Counted from the stretch's first letter, positions 18,493 through 28,371 are shown. The stretch is DNA of 64,000 bases from CAWDYA01 sp963806495 (GCA_963806495.1 CAWDYA010000005.1:1-64000), one strand, 5' to 3'. Numbers and translations are program-made. Notes: a model not told the origin generated them from the letters alone.

Positions 18493-20676
18493 TCAAGAAG
18501 GGCCGGTCTGCCGCAGCAGGCCGCGTGCTTCCTCGTCGCCGAGGTCGGCCGCGCGCGTGAGATGCTCTTTCGCGAGGGCCTTCTGACCCCGGGCCAGATA
18601 GATGCGCCCCAGCGCGGTTTCGGCTCCGGCCAGACCGGGATCGATCTCGAGCGCGTGACTCAGGGGAGCGATCGCCTCGGACGCGCGGCCGATCGCCGTG
18701 AGGGCCAGGCCCAACGCCAGCAGTGCGGCGGGGTCATGCGGCGACAGGGTCACGGCGCGACGTGCGGCCTCGATCTCGCAGCCGGTGCGCGATGCGGCAC
18801 GGCAGGCGGTCGCCTGCGCGAGCCATGCGGCGGGGCTGGCGGGAGCGAGTGTCGTCGCGAGCCGTGCTTCGTGGAGTGACGCGGAGGGATCATGCCGGGG
18901 GCCGGCACTGGCGAGCACCTCGGCCAGATAGCCGTGAATGGCGGGATGATCCGGTGCATAGACGGCGGCACGGCGCAGCCAGGAGATCGCCTCGGCGTTG
19001 TCGCCATCGCGATGCGCGACCAGACCGAGATTCGCGAGCGCCTCGAAGCTGAAGGGCTCGACATCGAGCGCCTGATGGAAGCGCGCGCGCGCTTCGTCGA
19101 ACAGCCCCTTCTGGAGAGCCACACGGCCAAGCTCGTTGTAGACCGCGCCCAGGTCGTCACCCCGGGGGCCGAGCTCGAGGGCGCGTTCGAGCTCGCGGGC
19201 GGCGTCGTCGGGGCGGCCCTGGGCGAGCAGCACCGAGCCGAGCTCCTGGATGGAGTCGACATGATTCGGGTCCGCGGCGATGGCCGCCCGGAAGCGGTCC
19301 GCGGCGGACTCGAGCCTTCCTCGCGCCGCATCCACCTTGCCCAGATAGAACCACGGGGCCGGATCGCCCGGATCCCGCCGGGTGGCCTCCTCGAGCGGCG
19401 CGATGCTCATCTCCCATCGCATCCCCCCGGCGCTCCCGAGGGCGGATTTCTTGTTGTAGTAGGCGCGGCCGAGAGCGAGCGCCGCGCGCGCCGGATCGAG
19501 ATAGCGGTCCTGGTCAGGGAAGAACGGTTCGAGGGTGAAGTCCTGCCGCGTGGAGCGCAGGTCGTCGTCGGGGCGTCTCCGGATCCAGTGATCCAGGAAG
19601 GTCGTGTGCCGCTGATCGTGCGGCTCGGCGCGACGCATGTGGCATCCGACGCAGTCGTTCCCGCGGCTCGAAGCCGGCAGGGCGCAGCCGTCGCGACCAT
19701 GGCAATCGGCGCAGACTGCGTTGAAATGATCCGGATGTCTCGCGGAAACGTCGTACACCTCGAGGTGGGGGTCGTGGCAGGTGATGCACTGCAGGCGCCC
19801 GGCGCTCTCGCGATAGCACCGGCTCAGCGCAAGCCGGTCCGCCTGGCCGGTCAGGCCGAAGGTGCCCGGAAGCTTGCGTGCGTAGCGATAGACCGCCATG
19901 AAACGTGGAAGCGGAAGCCCGGGCCGGAAGCCGAGCATGTCGTCGCGGCGCATCAGGACCCTCTCGGTCTGCGTGGAGTCGCCGAGATGGCACTGCATGC
20001 AGATCTGGATGCTCCGATCGGGGGCCAGGCGGGCCGGGTTGACGATCATCGAACCTTCACCGGGATCCGATGTGTCCGCGCCCATTCCGGTCGGGTTGTC
20101 CGACCAGAGCGCGACGTGTGCCGACCCCGGTCCGTGGCATCGCTCACAGCCGATGCCGTGCGGGAATGGTTCCTCGAAACGGTTGCTGAACCCTCCCGTG
20201 GTGCGTACACGGCCGTTGTGGCAGAAGAGGCAGGTGTCGTCAATCTCGCGTGCGAAATAATGATTGCGGGCCTCGAACCCCGGACACAGGTCCCATCGAT
20301 CCGCCTGGGGGTACCAGCACAGGGGCATCTGGTAGAGCCTGCCCTTTTCGACCGTCACGAACGACCGGCTGTGGTTTCCCGAGCCGATCACGTACCGGGC
20401 CTCACGGAGATCGACGTTGGTCTCGCGTCCGTTCGGGTCGACCTGATACTGCTTCTGATAGAAGCGTCCGTCCTTCTCGAAGACGGAATATCTCAGGTGC
20501 TCCGACGGCAGCTCCACTTCATCCGGAAAGCGCGCGTATCCGGATGCATCGGGCCCCTGCATGGGATACAGCGATCGTCCCATTCCTGTGGAAGCGAAGC
20601 TGCGGGCTATGGATGCGTGACAGCCGGCGCAGGCTCTCGCCCCGACGTAGAACGCGTCCGAGGGTGGAAGCGCCAC
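18493..20676 (-). CDS. Seven-haem cytochrome c with C-terminal TPR domain
   Basis: 727 aa from an in-frame GTG. Seven CXXCH haem sites are visible: CAGCH, CLFCH, CERCH, CMQCH, CITCH, CADCH, CVGCH. After ~400 residues comes a long TPR solenoid (DPAPWFYLGKVDAARG, YNELGRVALQKGLFDEAR and more). Upstream of the GTG the same frame encodes VGLALASASCSQPA, a lipoprotein signal sequence. Its natural start is probably the ATG at 20791, separated by one extra base near 20770, which would give ~765 aa. Likely an outer-membrane or periplasmic lipoprotein of the multihaem cytochrome/TPR type found in Acidobacteria and Planctomycetes. Electron partner unknown. Confidence 0.82.
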   Translation of the reverse strand: MALPPSDAFYVGARACAGCHASIARSFASTGMGRSLYPMQGPDASGYARFPDEVELPSEHLRYSVFEKDGRFYQKQYQVDPNGRETNVDLREARYVIGSGNHSRSFVTVEKGRLYQMPLCWYPQADRWDLCPGFEARNHYFAREIDDTCLFCHNGRVRTTGGFSNRFEEPFPHGIGCERCHGPGSAHVALWSDNPTGMGADTSDPGEGSMIVNPARLAPDRSIQICMQCHLGDSTQTERVLMRRDDMLGFRPGLPLPRFMAVYRYARKLPGTFGLTGQADRLALSRCYRESAGRLQCITCHDPHLEVYDVSARHPDHFNAVCADCHGRDGCALPASSRGNDCVGCHMRRAEPHDQRHTTFLDHWIRRRPDDDLRSTRQDFTLEPFFPDQDRYLDPARAALALGRAYYNKKSALGSAGGMRWEMSIAPLEEATRRDPGDPAPWFYLGKVDAARGRLESAADRFRAAIAADPNHVDSIQELGSVLLAQGRPDDAARELERALELGPRGDDLGAVYNELGRVALQKGLFDEARARFHQALDVEPFSFEALANLGLVAHRDGDNAEAISWLRRAAVYAPDHPAIHGYLAEVLASAGPRHDPSASLHEARLATTLAPASPAAWLAQATACRAASRTGCEIEAARRAVTLSPHDPAALLALGLALTAIGRASEAIAPLSHALEIDPGLAGAETALGRIYLARGQKALAKEHLTRAADLGDEEARGLLRQTGPS

Positions 20677-20818
20677 GCCGTCGTCCCGGGCCGGTTGGCT
20701 GCAGGAAGCCGAAGCGAGCGCGAGGCCGACCGCCGTGCCGAGCCTCAGGAGCGCAGGGACGATGCGGCAGGCGGTCGGAGACCTGCTTCATCGCGCCACT
20801 CGGGGCCGCCCGGGCCTC

Positions 20819-21922
20819 CTATCCCGCGCGTCCATCCGCCTTGCCGGGGCCCGGCGAGGTTCCCGGGTTCTCCCAATCGCGGGAGTTTCTGCGAGAGGGG
20901 GAGTTGTCGTTCTCGCCCGAGATCCGTCCGAAGAACATCTTGCCAGCTGTCGTCTGGAGCACCGAGGTGACGACAATCTCGACCGTCTTGCCGAGCTCTC
21001 TCTGGGCGTTGTCGACGACCACCATGGTCCCGTCATCGAGATAGGCGACCCCCTGGTGGGCTTCCCTGCCTTCCTTGATGATGAAAACACTCATCGTCTC
21101 GCCCGGCAGCACCACTGGCTTGACCGAGTTGGCGAGCTCGTTGATGTTGAGCACCTCGACCCCGCGGAGCTGCGCCACCTTGTTCAGATTGAGATCGTTG
21201 GTGACGATCTTGGCGTTCATATGACGGGCCAGCTCTATGAGCTTCTGGTCGACCTCACGCACCTTCGGAAAGTCGATGTCGGTGATCGGCACATGCATCC
21301 CGGTCATCTTCTTGATGCGCTGCAGGATGTCCAGACCCTTGCGTCCGCGATTCCTCTTGAGGGAATCCGAGGAGTCGGCGATGAGCTGCAGTTCCGTCAG
21401 GACGAACTGCGGTACGACAATCGTCCCATCCAGGAAGCCTGTCTCGCAGATGTCGGCGACCCGACCGTCGATGATGACGCTCGTGTCGAGGACCTTGTAC
21501 ATCCGTGGCTCCTCGCTCTGCTTCAGAAAGCCGAGGAAGCGGTCGGGTCGGAAGCGGGCGCCCTTGTCCGCACCGGCGAGCATCCCCACCAGGACGAGCA
21601 GGAGATAGATCACCGGACGGAGCAGGTCGGGCGCGACGGGCCATCCGCGGATCAGCAGGCCGGCCGGCAGGACACGGCTCAGCAACGCGGCCGTCCCCGC
21701 GCCGCATGCCAGGCCGACCAGTGCGCCCGCGATCACCCGGATCGGGGTGATCCGGAGCCGCCACTCGAACAGAAGACCCAGCACGCCGAGCAGCGCGCCG
21801 GACAGGATGTTCAACCCGATCAGGGCCGGATCGCCGAGCGAGGACGGCGCGATGGGTCTGAGGATGACGGCGGCGATCGCGAGACCTACGATCAACCCGC
21901 AACGCAGCAGGATGGGAGCCAT
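20819..21922 (-). CDS. Membrane PIN-TRAM domain protein (YacL type)
   Basis: 367 aa. Four hydrophobic segments in the first ~115 residues, then a PIN nuclease domain starting at KVLDTSVIIDGRVADI with conserved acidic residues including TNDLNLNK, and a TRAM domain (VLPGETMSVFIIKEG, GVAYLDDGTMVVV). This is the architecture of Bacillus YacL, a presumed membrane-bound ribonuclease. The ATG at 21922 was chosen over a TTG at 21985 because of ggaggc upstream. It follows alr and dnaB on the same strand, but a 95-bp gap may hold its own promoter. Confidence 0.88.
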   Translation of the reverse strand: MAPILLRCGLIVGLAIAAVILRPIAPSSLGDPALIGLNILSGALLGVLGLLFEWRLRITPIRVIAGALVGLACGAGTAALLSRVLPAGLLIRGWPVAPDLLRPVIYLLLVLVGMLAGADKGARFRPDRFLGFLKQSEEPRMYKVLDTSVIIDGRVADICETGFLDGTIVVPQFVLTELQLIADSSDSLKRNRGRKGLDILQRIKKMTGMHVPITDIDFPKVREVDQKLIELARHMNAKIVTNDLNLNKVAQLRGVEVLNINELANSVKPVVLPGETMSVFIIKEGREAHQGVAYLDDGTMVVVDNAQRELGKTVEIVVTSVLQTTAGKMFFGRISGENDNSPSRRNSRDWENPGTSPGPGKADGRAG

Positions 21923-22017
21923 GGATGATGCCTCCGACTCCGCGCCACGGGGCGCGAGGAACACGGCATGAGGGAGCCCCGACAATCACTCAAAAATACA
22001 GGGACGGGAGGGGATCG

Positions 22018-23232
22018 TCAAAGCATTTCTGCAGCGCGCCCCGCGGCCATGTACAGACGGGGCACGCGCTGCCCGATGTGGCAGAGCACCTCGTACGGGA
22101 TGGTCTCGGCCCAGGCGGCGAACTCCGTAGCCGTAATCTCCTCGGCGTCCTGACGCCCGATAAATGTGACTTCGTCACCCTCGGCGGCGCAGGGAACGTC
22201 GGTCAGATCCAGGGTGACGTGATCCATGGAGACCCGCCCCGCGAATGGGGCACGCCGGCCTCTCACGAGCGCGTCGCCGCGGTTGGACAGGAGGCGGTTC
22301 ACGCCGTCCGCGTAGCCCGCCGCCACCGTGCCGATGAGGCTGCGGCGGCGCGTGACGAAGGATCTGCCGTAGCCTACGGGTGAGCCGGCTTCGAGCGTCT
22401 TGACCAGGACGAGGCGGCTCCTGAAGGAGAGGGCGGGCCGCAGGTCGATGCGGGTCGTCTTCTCGGATGGGTGGACGCCGTAGAGCGCCAGGCCGGGGCG
22501 GGCGAGGTTGAACCAGGAGGCGGGATGGTCGAGGATGGCACCACTGCTTGCCGCATGCACGAATGCGGGGTTGAAACCGCGATCCCGCAGGCAGGACAGC
22601 ACCGAGCGGAAGATCTCGATCTGCTGCGGCGTGTGCTGGTCCTCCGGGTCGTCCGCGCACGAGAGATGCGTGAGCAGCCCCTCGGGTGGTCCAGCACCCG
22701 ACGCAGCGATCCGGTCCAGCGCTTCTGGGACCTGGCCGGGCAGAAGGCCGAGCCGGCCCATCCCGGTATCGACCTTGAGATGGAAGGGCAGCGGCCTGCG
22801 TGCCGCGCGACGCTGAAACTCCAGGATCGCATCCAGCATCGGCAGGCTGCATACGGTCGGGATCAGGCTGTCACGCGCCATCCCGTCGAGCTGATCCCGG
22901 TCGACGACGCCCAGGACGAGGATCGGGGCGCGAACGCCCGACTCACGCAATGCGCGGCCTTCCTCGGGGATCGCCACGCCGAGCAGGTCGACCTGTTCGG
23001 CCTCGAGGCGGCGCGAGACCGCGATCGCGCCATGGCCGTAGGCATCGGCCTTGACCACGGCCAGGACGCGGCAGCCGTTGCCGAGCCGCTGCCGGAGCAG
23101 GGCGAGGTTGCGCGCGATGGCGTCGAGATCCACCTCCACCCACGTGCGACGCCGCGTGGGTGGCGGGCCCTGGGACAGGGCGGGGGACGCCGGGCGATGG
23201 TCCGGGGGAGGCTGGCTCAACCGCTGCGCCAC
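22018..23232 (-). CDS. alr: Alanine racemase
   Basis: 404 aa. Makes D-alanine for peptidoglycan with pyridoxal phosphate. The PLP lysine is in VVKADAYGHG (K61), the catalytic Tyr in AAGYADGVNR, and the C-terminal domain carries RVSMDHVTLDLTD. The N-terminal ~28 residues are Pro/Arg-rich and not part of the fold, so translation may begin later. GTG at 23232 lies 16 bp inside the dnaB end, so the genes are coupled. Confidence 0.93.
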   Translation of the reverse strand: MAQRLSQPPPDHRPASPALSQGPPPTRRRTWVEVDLDAIARNLALLRQRLGNGCRVLAVVKADAYGHGAIAVSRRLEAEQVDLLGVAIPEEGRALRESGVRAPILVLGVVDRDQLDGMARDSLIPTVCSLPMLDAILEFQRRAARRPLPFHLKVDTGMGRLGLLPGQVPEALDRIAASGAGPPEGLLTHLSCADDPEDQHTPQQIEIFRSVLSCLRDRGFNPAFVHAASSGAILDHPASWFNLARPGLALYGVHPSEKTTRIDLRPALSFRSRLVLVKTLEAGSPVGYGRSFVTRRRSLIGTVAAGYADGVNRLLSNRGDALVRGRRAPFAGRVSMDHVTLDLTDVPCAAEGDEVTFIGRQDAEEITATEFAAWAETIPYEVLCHIGQRVPRLYMAAGRAAEML

Positions 23233-24557
23233 TCGAGGTTCTCGAACTTGGTGTACTCGCGGATGAAGGCCAGGTCGACGGCGCCCGTCGGGCCGTTGCG
23301 CTGCTTCTCGATCAGCAGCTTGGCCATGCCCTGGTTGTCCTCGGTCGCCTTGTAGACCTCCTCCCGGAAGATGAAGATGACGACATCGGCGTCCTGCTCG
23401 ATCGCGCCCGATTCACGGAGATCGGATAGTTGCGGCTTGTGCTCGCCGCCGCGCTGCTCGGGGGCGCGGGAGAGCTGTGAGAGGGCGATGAGGGGAACGG
23501 ACAGCTCCTTTGCGAGGCCCTTGAGCGAGCGGGAGATGTCGGACACTTCCTGTGTCCGGTTCTCGTAGCGGCTGCGCCCGCGCATGAGCTGCAGATAGTC
23601 GACGATCAGCAGGTCGAGGCCACGCTCCGCCTTGAGGCGTCGCGACTTGGCGCGCATCTCGAAGATGGAGAGGCCCGGGGTGTCGTCGATGAATATCTTC
23701 GCCTCGGTCAGCTCGCCGAAGGCCAGCGTGAGGCGCGTCCACTCCTCCTTGCCGAGGCGGCCGGTGCGAAGCCGGTGGGCGTCCACGCGGGCCTGGGCGC
23801 ACAGCATCCTGAGGAACAACTGCTCCTTGGACATCTCCAGGCTGAACACGCCGACCGTGCGTCCCGCGCGGGTGGCGACGTGCTGTGCGATGTTGAGCGC
23901 CAGAGCTGTCTTGCCCATCGAGGGCCTCGCGGCGAGGACGATCAGGTCGTTGTTCTGCAGCCCGGAGGTCATCTCGTCGAGACGCTCGAAGCCGGTCGGG
24001 ATCCCGGTGATCAGCTCCTTACGCTCGGCCAGCCTGTCGATGTAGGCGAGCGTGGGTGCGGCGACGTCGCGCACCGGGGTGAAGCCGCTTCGGAGATTGC
24101 CCTCGGCGATGGAGAAAATCTGCCTCTGTGCTTCATCGAGCAGATCCTCGGCGGAGCCCTCGCCCTCGTAGCACAGGTTGATGATCCGGTTGCCGCTGTC
24201 GATCAGACCGCGAAGTATCGACTTCTCCTTGACGATCCGGGCGTAGTATTCGACGTTGGCGGACTTCGGGACGCCGTCGACCAGCGAGGAGATATAGGCG
24301 GGGCCGCCGACGGTCTCGAGGTCGCCCGCCCGTTCCAGCTCGTTCTTGATGGTGACCAGATCGATGACGGAGGAGCGCTCGGTCAGCGTCTCCATCACGC
24401 GGAAGATCTTCCGGTGGCCGTCCCGGTAGAAGTCCTCCTCGCGGAGAATCTCCTGTGCCATGTTGAGCGCGCGGTTTTCGAGGATGATCGAGCCGAGGAT
24501 GGAGCGTTCGGCGTCGAGGTTGTGCGGCAGGTTGCGCTCGAGCGTGATGTCGGGCAT
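23217..24557 (-). CDS. dnaB: Replicative DNA helicase DnaB
   Basis: 446 aa, typical length. N-terminal primase-interacting domain (RNLPHNLDAERSILGSI), linker, RecA-like motor with Walker A AARPSMGKT (209-217), Walker B LLIVDYLQLM and the SLKGLAKELSVPLIALSQLSR region of DNA-binding loops, ending with FIREYTKFENL. No intein interrupts it. It heads the dnaB-alr pair; the divergent proline dehydrogenase gene starts 163 bp away. No rplI or rpsR is adjacent, unlike many genomes. Confidence 0.96.
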   Translation of the reverse strand: MPDITLERNLPHNLDAERSILGSIILENRALNMAQEILREEDFYRDGHRKIFRVMETLTERSSVIDLVTIKNELERAGDLETVGGPAYISSLVDGVPKSANVEYYARIVKEKSILRGLIDSGNRIINLCYEGEGSAEDLLDEAQRQIFSIAEGNLRSGFTPVRDVAAPTLAYIDRLAERKELITGIPTGFERLDEMTSGLQNNDLIVLAARPSMGKTALALNIAQHVATRAGRTVGVFSLEMSKEQLFLRMLCAQARVDAHRLRTGRLGKEEWTRLTLAFGELTEAKIFIDDTPGLSIFEMRAKSRRLKAERGLDLLIVDYLQLMRGRSRYENRTQEVSDISRSLKGLAKELSVPLIALSQLSRAPEQRGGEHKPQLSDLRESGAIEQDADVVIFIFREEVYKATEDNQGMAKLLIEKQRNGPTGAVDLAFIREYTKFENLEWRSG

Positions 24558-24680
24558 GGCGTCGGGGGTGTCTGATCCGGTTGACGTTGCCGCACGGTCC
24601 GGTGCGGGGCCGGCGGCGACTCAATATAGCACAGCGCGGCGCCGGGACCGCCCGATGTGTGTCCACCTCGAAGTTCGGCT

Positions 24681-24702
24681 CATGCTAGCATGCAGATCTG
24701 CA
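24681..24702. repeat. Two overlapping perfect 12-bp palindromes
   Basis: catgctagcatg (24681-24692) and tgcagatctgca (24691-24702) share two bases and end directly before the ribosome site of the proline dehydrogenase gene. A repressor operator is the natural guess; the first contains TAGCAT, which could serve as a -10. Confidence 0.55.
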
Positions 24703-24719
24703 AAGGAGGGGGTGAGTCG

Positions 24720-25718
24720 ATGCGGTCGACCCTGGACAAGCCTCGGAAGACGGGGCCGTGGGATTCCCTGGCTCCATCGGAGCGCACGCATGCCGAGGAC
24801 GAGAGGAGCCTCTGGAGCCGGGTGAGGAGCGGTTTCATACGTCTCTCGCCCAGGCCGGTGGTGAGGCTGTTCGCCCGGCCGTACATCGCGGGCGAGGATC
24901 GGGCACAGGCCGTCTCGCTGGCGAACCGCCTCCACGAGTCGCGCGGCATCTACAGCACCATCGACGTTCTGGGCGAGGCGCTGCACGACGAGGAGCAGAG
25001 CCGTGAGATGCTCTCCGAGTATCTCGCGATCCTCGACGATCTGGGCCGATGCTCCCATGCGAACATCTCGATCAAGCTGTCGGCTCTCGGACAGGCCCTC
25101 GACGAGGAGCTGTGCGCCCGCAACCTGGAGGAGCTCCTGGCCCGGGCGGAGCGCTACGATCAGTTCGTCCGCTTCGACATGGAGGACCACACCACCACCG
25201 ACTCCACGCTGCGTCTTTACGAGCGCTTCGTCGGGAGGTTCCCGCGCATCGGGATTGTCCTGCAGTCGAGGCTGCACCGCACCGCCTCGGACGTGGCGTC
25301 GCTGGCCCCCCACCGGCCGAACGTCCGGCTCTGTCTCGGCATCTATCGCGAGCCGGCCGATATCGCGCTTCAGGACAAGCCATCGATGAAGGAGCGACTG
25401 CTGGAGCTTCTCGGCACGATGTGGGAGAACGGCCAGTATGTCGCGATCGCGACCCATGACGAGCAGGTCATACGCCGCGCGCTCGCGCTCGCGGATCGGA
25501 TGGGGAAGACGCGCGCCGACTACGAGGTCCAGATGCTGCTCGGCGTGCCGCGGGCGGGCATACAGCAGGAGGTGCTGGACAGAGGTCTGGTGGTGAGGCT
25601 CTACGTGCCGTACGGGAAGCACTGGTACAACTACTGCCTCAGACGCCTTGAAAACAACCCGGAGATGGCACGCATGGTCATCGGCAATCTGTTCAGCCGG
25701 CGGGAGAACCGGCTTTGA
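24720..25718 (+). CDS. Proline dehydrogenase
   Basis: 332 aa single-domain enzyme, like monofunctional PRODH of Thermus or Bacillus. Oxidises proline to pyrroline-5-carboxylate with FAD. Barrel motifs are visible: ISIKLSALGQ, VRFDMEDHTTTD, VRLCLGIYREP, YVAIATHDE and the substrate-binding VRLYVPYGKHWYNYCLRRL near the C-terminus. The ATG at 24720 follows caaaggaggggg. Twin palindromes just upstream suggest control, perhaps by a proline-responsive factor. No P5C dehydrogenase is next to it. Electrons from it would enter the quinone pool. Confidence 0.93.
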   Translation: MRSTLDKPRKTGPWDSLAPSERTHAEDERSLWSRVRSGFIRLSPRPVVRLFARPYIAGEDRAQAVSLANRLHESRGIYSTIDVLGEALHDEEQSREMLSEYLAILDDLGRCSHANISIKLSALGQALDEELCARNLEELLARAERYDQFVRFDMEDHTTTDSTLRLYERFVGRFPRIGIVLQSRLHRTASDVASLAPHRPNVRLCLGIYREPADIALQDKPSMKERLLELLGTMWENGQYVAIATHDEQVIRRALALADRMGKTRADYEVQMLLGVPRAGIQQEVLDRGLVVRLYVPYGKHWYNYCLRRLENNPEMARMVIGNLFSRRENRL

Positions 25719-25744
25719 CGCCCGGCTGCCCCCTGCACTAGACT
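25715..25744 (+). promoter_or_regulatory. rnpB promoter
   Basis: TTGACG (25715-25720), 18-bp spacer, TAGACT (25739-25744), 8 bp before the folded start of RNase P RNA. The -35 box overlaps the stop codon of the proline dehydrogenase gene. Confidence 0.7.
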
Positions 25745-25751
25745 CTGCGCG

Positions 25752-26140
25752 TGGCTGGAGGAGAAGAGACGATCGCTGCGGGGGAAACCCCGGGGAGGAA
25801 AGTCCGAACTCCGCAGGGCAGCGTGCCGGGTAACGCCCGGTCCCGGTGACGGGAAGGAAAGTGCCACAGAAAACACACCGCCCAAGGCCCGCGCTCACGT
25901 GCGGGAACGGCAAGGGTGAAAAGGTGCGGTAAGAGCGCACCGCGTCCCTGGCAACAGGGATGGCAGGGTAAACCCCACGCGGAGCAAGACCAAATAGGGG
26001 AGATGCCAAGGGGTGGCCCGCCCCGATGCTCCCGGGTAGGTCGCTCGAGCCGCCCGGCGACGGACGGCCCAGAGGAATGATCGTCACCTCCCGCTACCTG
26101 CGGGGGGAACAGGATTCGGCTTATCTTCTCCTCCAGACCA
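25752..26140 (+). ncRNA. rnpB: RNase P RNA (bacterial type A)
   Basis: The catalytic RNA that trims the 5' leader of tRNA precursors. Universal segments are present: gaggaaagtccgaactcc near 25794-25811 (CR I), gagcaagaccaaatagg near 25982, and agaggaatgatcgtcacc near 26071-26088 (CR V), then gattcggcttat. The ends pair as helix P1: ctggaggagaaga near 25755 with tcttctcctccag near 26124-26136. Length about 389 nt fits ancestral type A. Ends are inferred from P1 and may be off by a few bases. Confidence 0.95.
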
Positions 26141-26202
26141 CATCCACGCTTCATGCTGCGGCACGCCCGAGTCCGGGGCGGCCGGCGAAGTCACGGGAGA
26201 CC

Positions 26203-27393
26203 ATGGAACCGGAAGCCCTCAGGCACCTCCTGAGAACCGCCGTTGCCAATCTCGCTCCCGCCCTTCGGGCTCTGAGCCGCGATCTTCACGACCATCCCGA
26301 GCTGAGCATGCAGGAGGAGCGGTCGTCGGCGCTGCTTGCGCGCATGCTCCGGGAGGGCGGCTTCGAGGTCGAGACCGGCGTCGCCGGGCTGCCCACCTCG
26401 TTCGTGGCGGTCCGACGCGGAAAGCGTGGCGGCGGACCACGGGTGGCCTTTCTTGCGGAGTACGATGCGCTGCCGGGGATTGGCCACGCCTGCGGCCACA
26501 ACATCATCGCTGCGGCCGGAGTCGGCGCTGGGCTCGCGCTCGGCTCGATCCTGGATCGGCTCGACGGCGAGGTGAGGGTCATCGGAACGCCGGCGGAGGA
26601 AACTATCGGTGGCAAGTGCATCATGATCCGGGAGGGCGTCTTCGAGGATGTCGACGCCGCGCTGATGGTGCATCCGGGGGTTGAATGGCGGGTGGAGGTC
26701 GACTCGCTAGCCTGCATTTCTCTGGAGGTCACGTTCACCGGGCGCGAGGCGCACGCCGTCGCCTGGCCGCAGAAGGGGATCAACGCGCTCGACGCGCTGA
26801 TCCAGCTCTTCATCGCCGTCGACATGATGAGGAAGCGTCTGGGGCGTGAGGTGCGTATCCCGGGAATCATTCTCGAGGGTGGAGTCAGGCCGAACATCAT
26901 CCCGGCCCGGGCGGTGGGGCATTTCAGCCTGAGAACCGGCGATGCCACCTCCAGGGACCGGTTGCGCACGGAGTTCGAGCGGATGGTGGCGGGGATCGCC
27001 ACGGCCACCGGATGCGGGCACTCGATTCGTGCCACCGACGAGCCCTACGACGAGATGGTGACCAACCGCACGCTGGCGGCCCGCTTCGAGGAGCACCTGC
27101 TGGCCGAGGGGATCCGCAGCATCGGCGGCTCCCGTCCCAACAAGGGTTCCCTGGACATGGGTAACGTCAGCAAAGCCGTCCCTGCGTTGCATCCGTTCGT
27201 GGCGATCTGCGAGGAGGACATCGCGTCGCACTCCGCGGCGTTCGCCGCCGCCTCGGTCAGCCCGCGTGGTGAGGAGGCGCTTCTCACCGCCGTCCGCGCG
27301 CTCTCCCTCACGGGGCTGGACCTGTTCATCCGCGACGGACTGCTCGACGAGGCCCGGGCAGAATTCGAAGCGACGGCGCACGCGGCCCGATGA
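26203..27393 (+). CDS. M20-family metallo-amidohydrolase/peptidase
   Basis: 396 aa. Metal-binding and catalytic segments of the M20/ACY1-like family are visible: HPELSMQEERS, AEYDALPGIGHACGHNI, GTPAEETIGGK, MVHPG, TFTGREAHAVAWPQKGINAL in the dimerisation domain, and a late His in VAICEEDIASHS. The AEYDALP-GHACGHNI form matches aminobenzoyl-glutamate hydrolase/PM20D2-like members more than ArgE or DapE. Substrate not predictable. Start at 26203 follows a gggag site, 63 bp after rnpB; the stop overlaps the next gene start (ATGA). Confidence 0.87.
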   Translation: MEPEALRHLLRTAVANLAPALRALSRDLHDHPELSMQEERSSALLARMLREGGFEVETGVAGLPTSFVAVRRGKRGGGPRVAFLAEYDALPGIGHACGHNIIAAAGVGAGLALGSILDRLDGEVRVIGTPAEETIGGKCIMIREGVFEDVDAALMVHPGVEWRVEVDSLACISLEVTFTGREAHAVAWPQKGINALDALIQLFIAVDMMRKRLGREVRIPGIILEGGVRPNIIPARAVGHFSLRTGDATSRDRLRTEFERMVAGIATATGCGHSIRATDEPYDEMVTNRTLAARFEEHLLAEGIRSIGGSRPNKGSLDMGNVSKAVPALHPFVAICEEDIASHSAAFAAASVSPRGEEALLTAVRALSLTGLDLFIRDGLLDEARAEFEATAHAAR

Positions 27394-28371
27394 GGAGCCG
27401 CACCGGGACAGCCGCCGTGACGCCTCCGTGGCTGCTCCCGGGAGAGACGGTCCGTGTGGTGGCCCCGAGCGGCGTCATCAATCCCTCACGTCTGAAGGCG
27501 GGTCTCGAGTATCTCGCCGGACGGGGGCATCCGGCGGTTCCGACGGGTGAACTGCTCGCGCGGCACGGCTATCTCGCTGGTGACGACGCGCAGCGGGCAG
27601 GCTGGCTCAACGAAGCGATCGCGGACCCCGAGGCGGTGCCGATCCTGTTCGCCCGAGGAGGATACGGCATGACGCGGATCCTCGACCGGGTCAGATCTGG
27701 CCGGTCTGCGGCGCCGGCCCCGTCTTCTGCTCGGTTTCAGCGACGCCACGGCACTCTTCATGGCCCTGCAACGGCGAGGGTCGTACATGGTGCTTTACGG
27801 GCCGCTGGTCACCGAGCTCGGTGATCCCGCCTCCTTCGACGAGCGCAGCCTCTGGTCCTCCCTTTACGGACATCCCTCGTCGGGACGGGTCACGTTCGGG
27901 AAGCGGGACGTCCTGCGCGCCGGACGGGGCTCCGGCCGCGTCATCGGAGGCTGTCTGAGCCTCCTCGTGTCGCTGCTCGGCACCCGGTTCGACCCGGACT
28001 ACGGCGAAGCCATCCTGTTCTGGGAGGAGATCGGCGAGGAGCCATACCGGCTGGATCGGATGCTGACGCAACTTCGCAACGCCGGCAAGTTCGATCGGCT
28101 TCGCGGCATGATCATCGGCTCGCTCACGCGATGCGATGCGCCCCCGGGAAAAACGTCGCTTCGCGTCCCGGAAATCCTGCACGATCTGACCCGGGAAGCC
28201 TCATTTCCGATCGTACGAAACGTCCGCGCCGGCCACATCGCGCGAAAGATCACGCTTCCGCTCGGGGTGGAGGGGACTCTCGACACCGTGCGAGGCTGCC
28301 TGACGCTGAGGCTGCCACCCTCAGGGAGCGGCCGTCTCGCGCTGCGCCGACATCGCGGGAGGCGTGGGTGA
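27390..28371 (+). CDS. ldcA: Muramoyl-tetrapeptide LD-carboxypeptidase, one-base break
   Basis: Peptidase family S66, which cuts D-Ala from tetrapeptides in murein recycling. Visible: VRVVAPSGVINPSRL at the start, ARGGYGMTRIL, nucleophile Ser in LGFSDATAL, Glu in FWEEIGEEPYRLDRML and His in NVRAGH. The frame breaks between RILDRV and DLAGLRRRPRLLL, where one extra base near 27695 explains everything; repaired length about 326 aa. The C-terminal ~20 residues (Arg-rich) look untypical and the stop overlaps the convergent GWxTD gene by 51 bp, so the true end may be earlier. Confidence 0.85.

Noticed and set aside
23217..24719. Replication origin near dnaB
   Set aside because: No dnaA, DnaA boxes or AT-rich unwinding stretch; only palindromes near the next gene.
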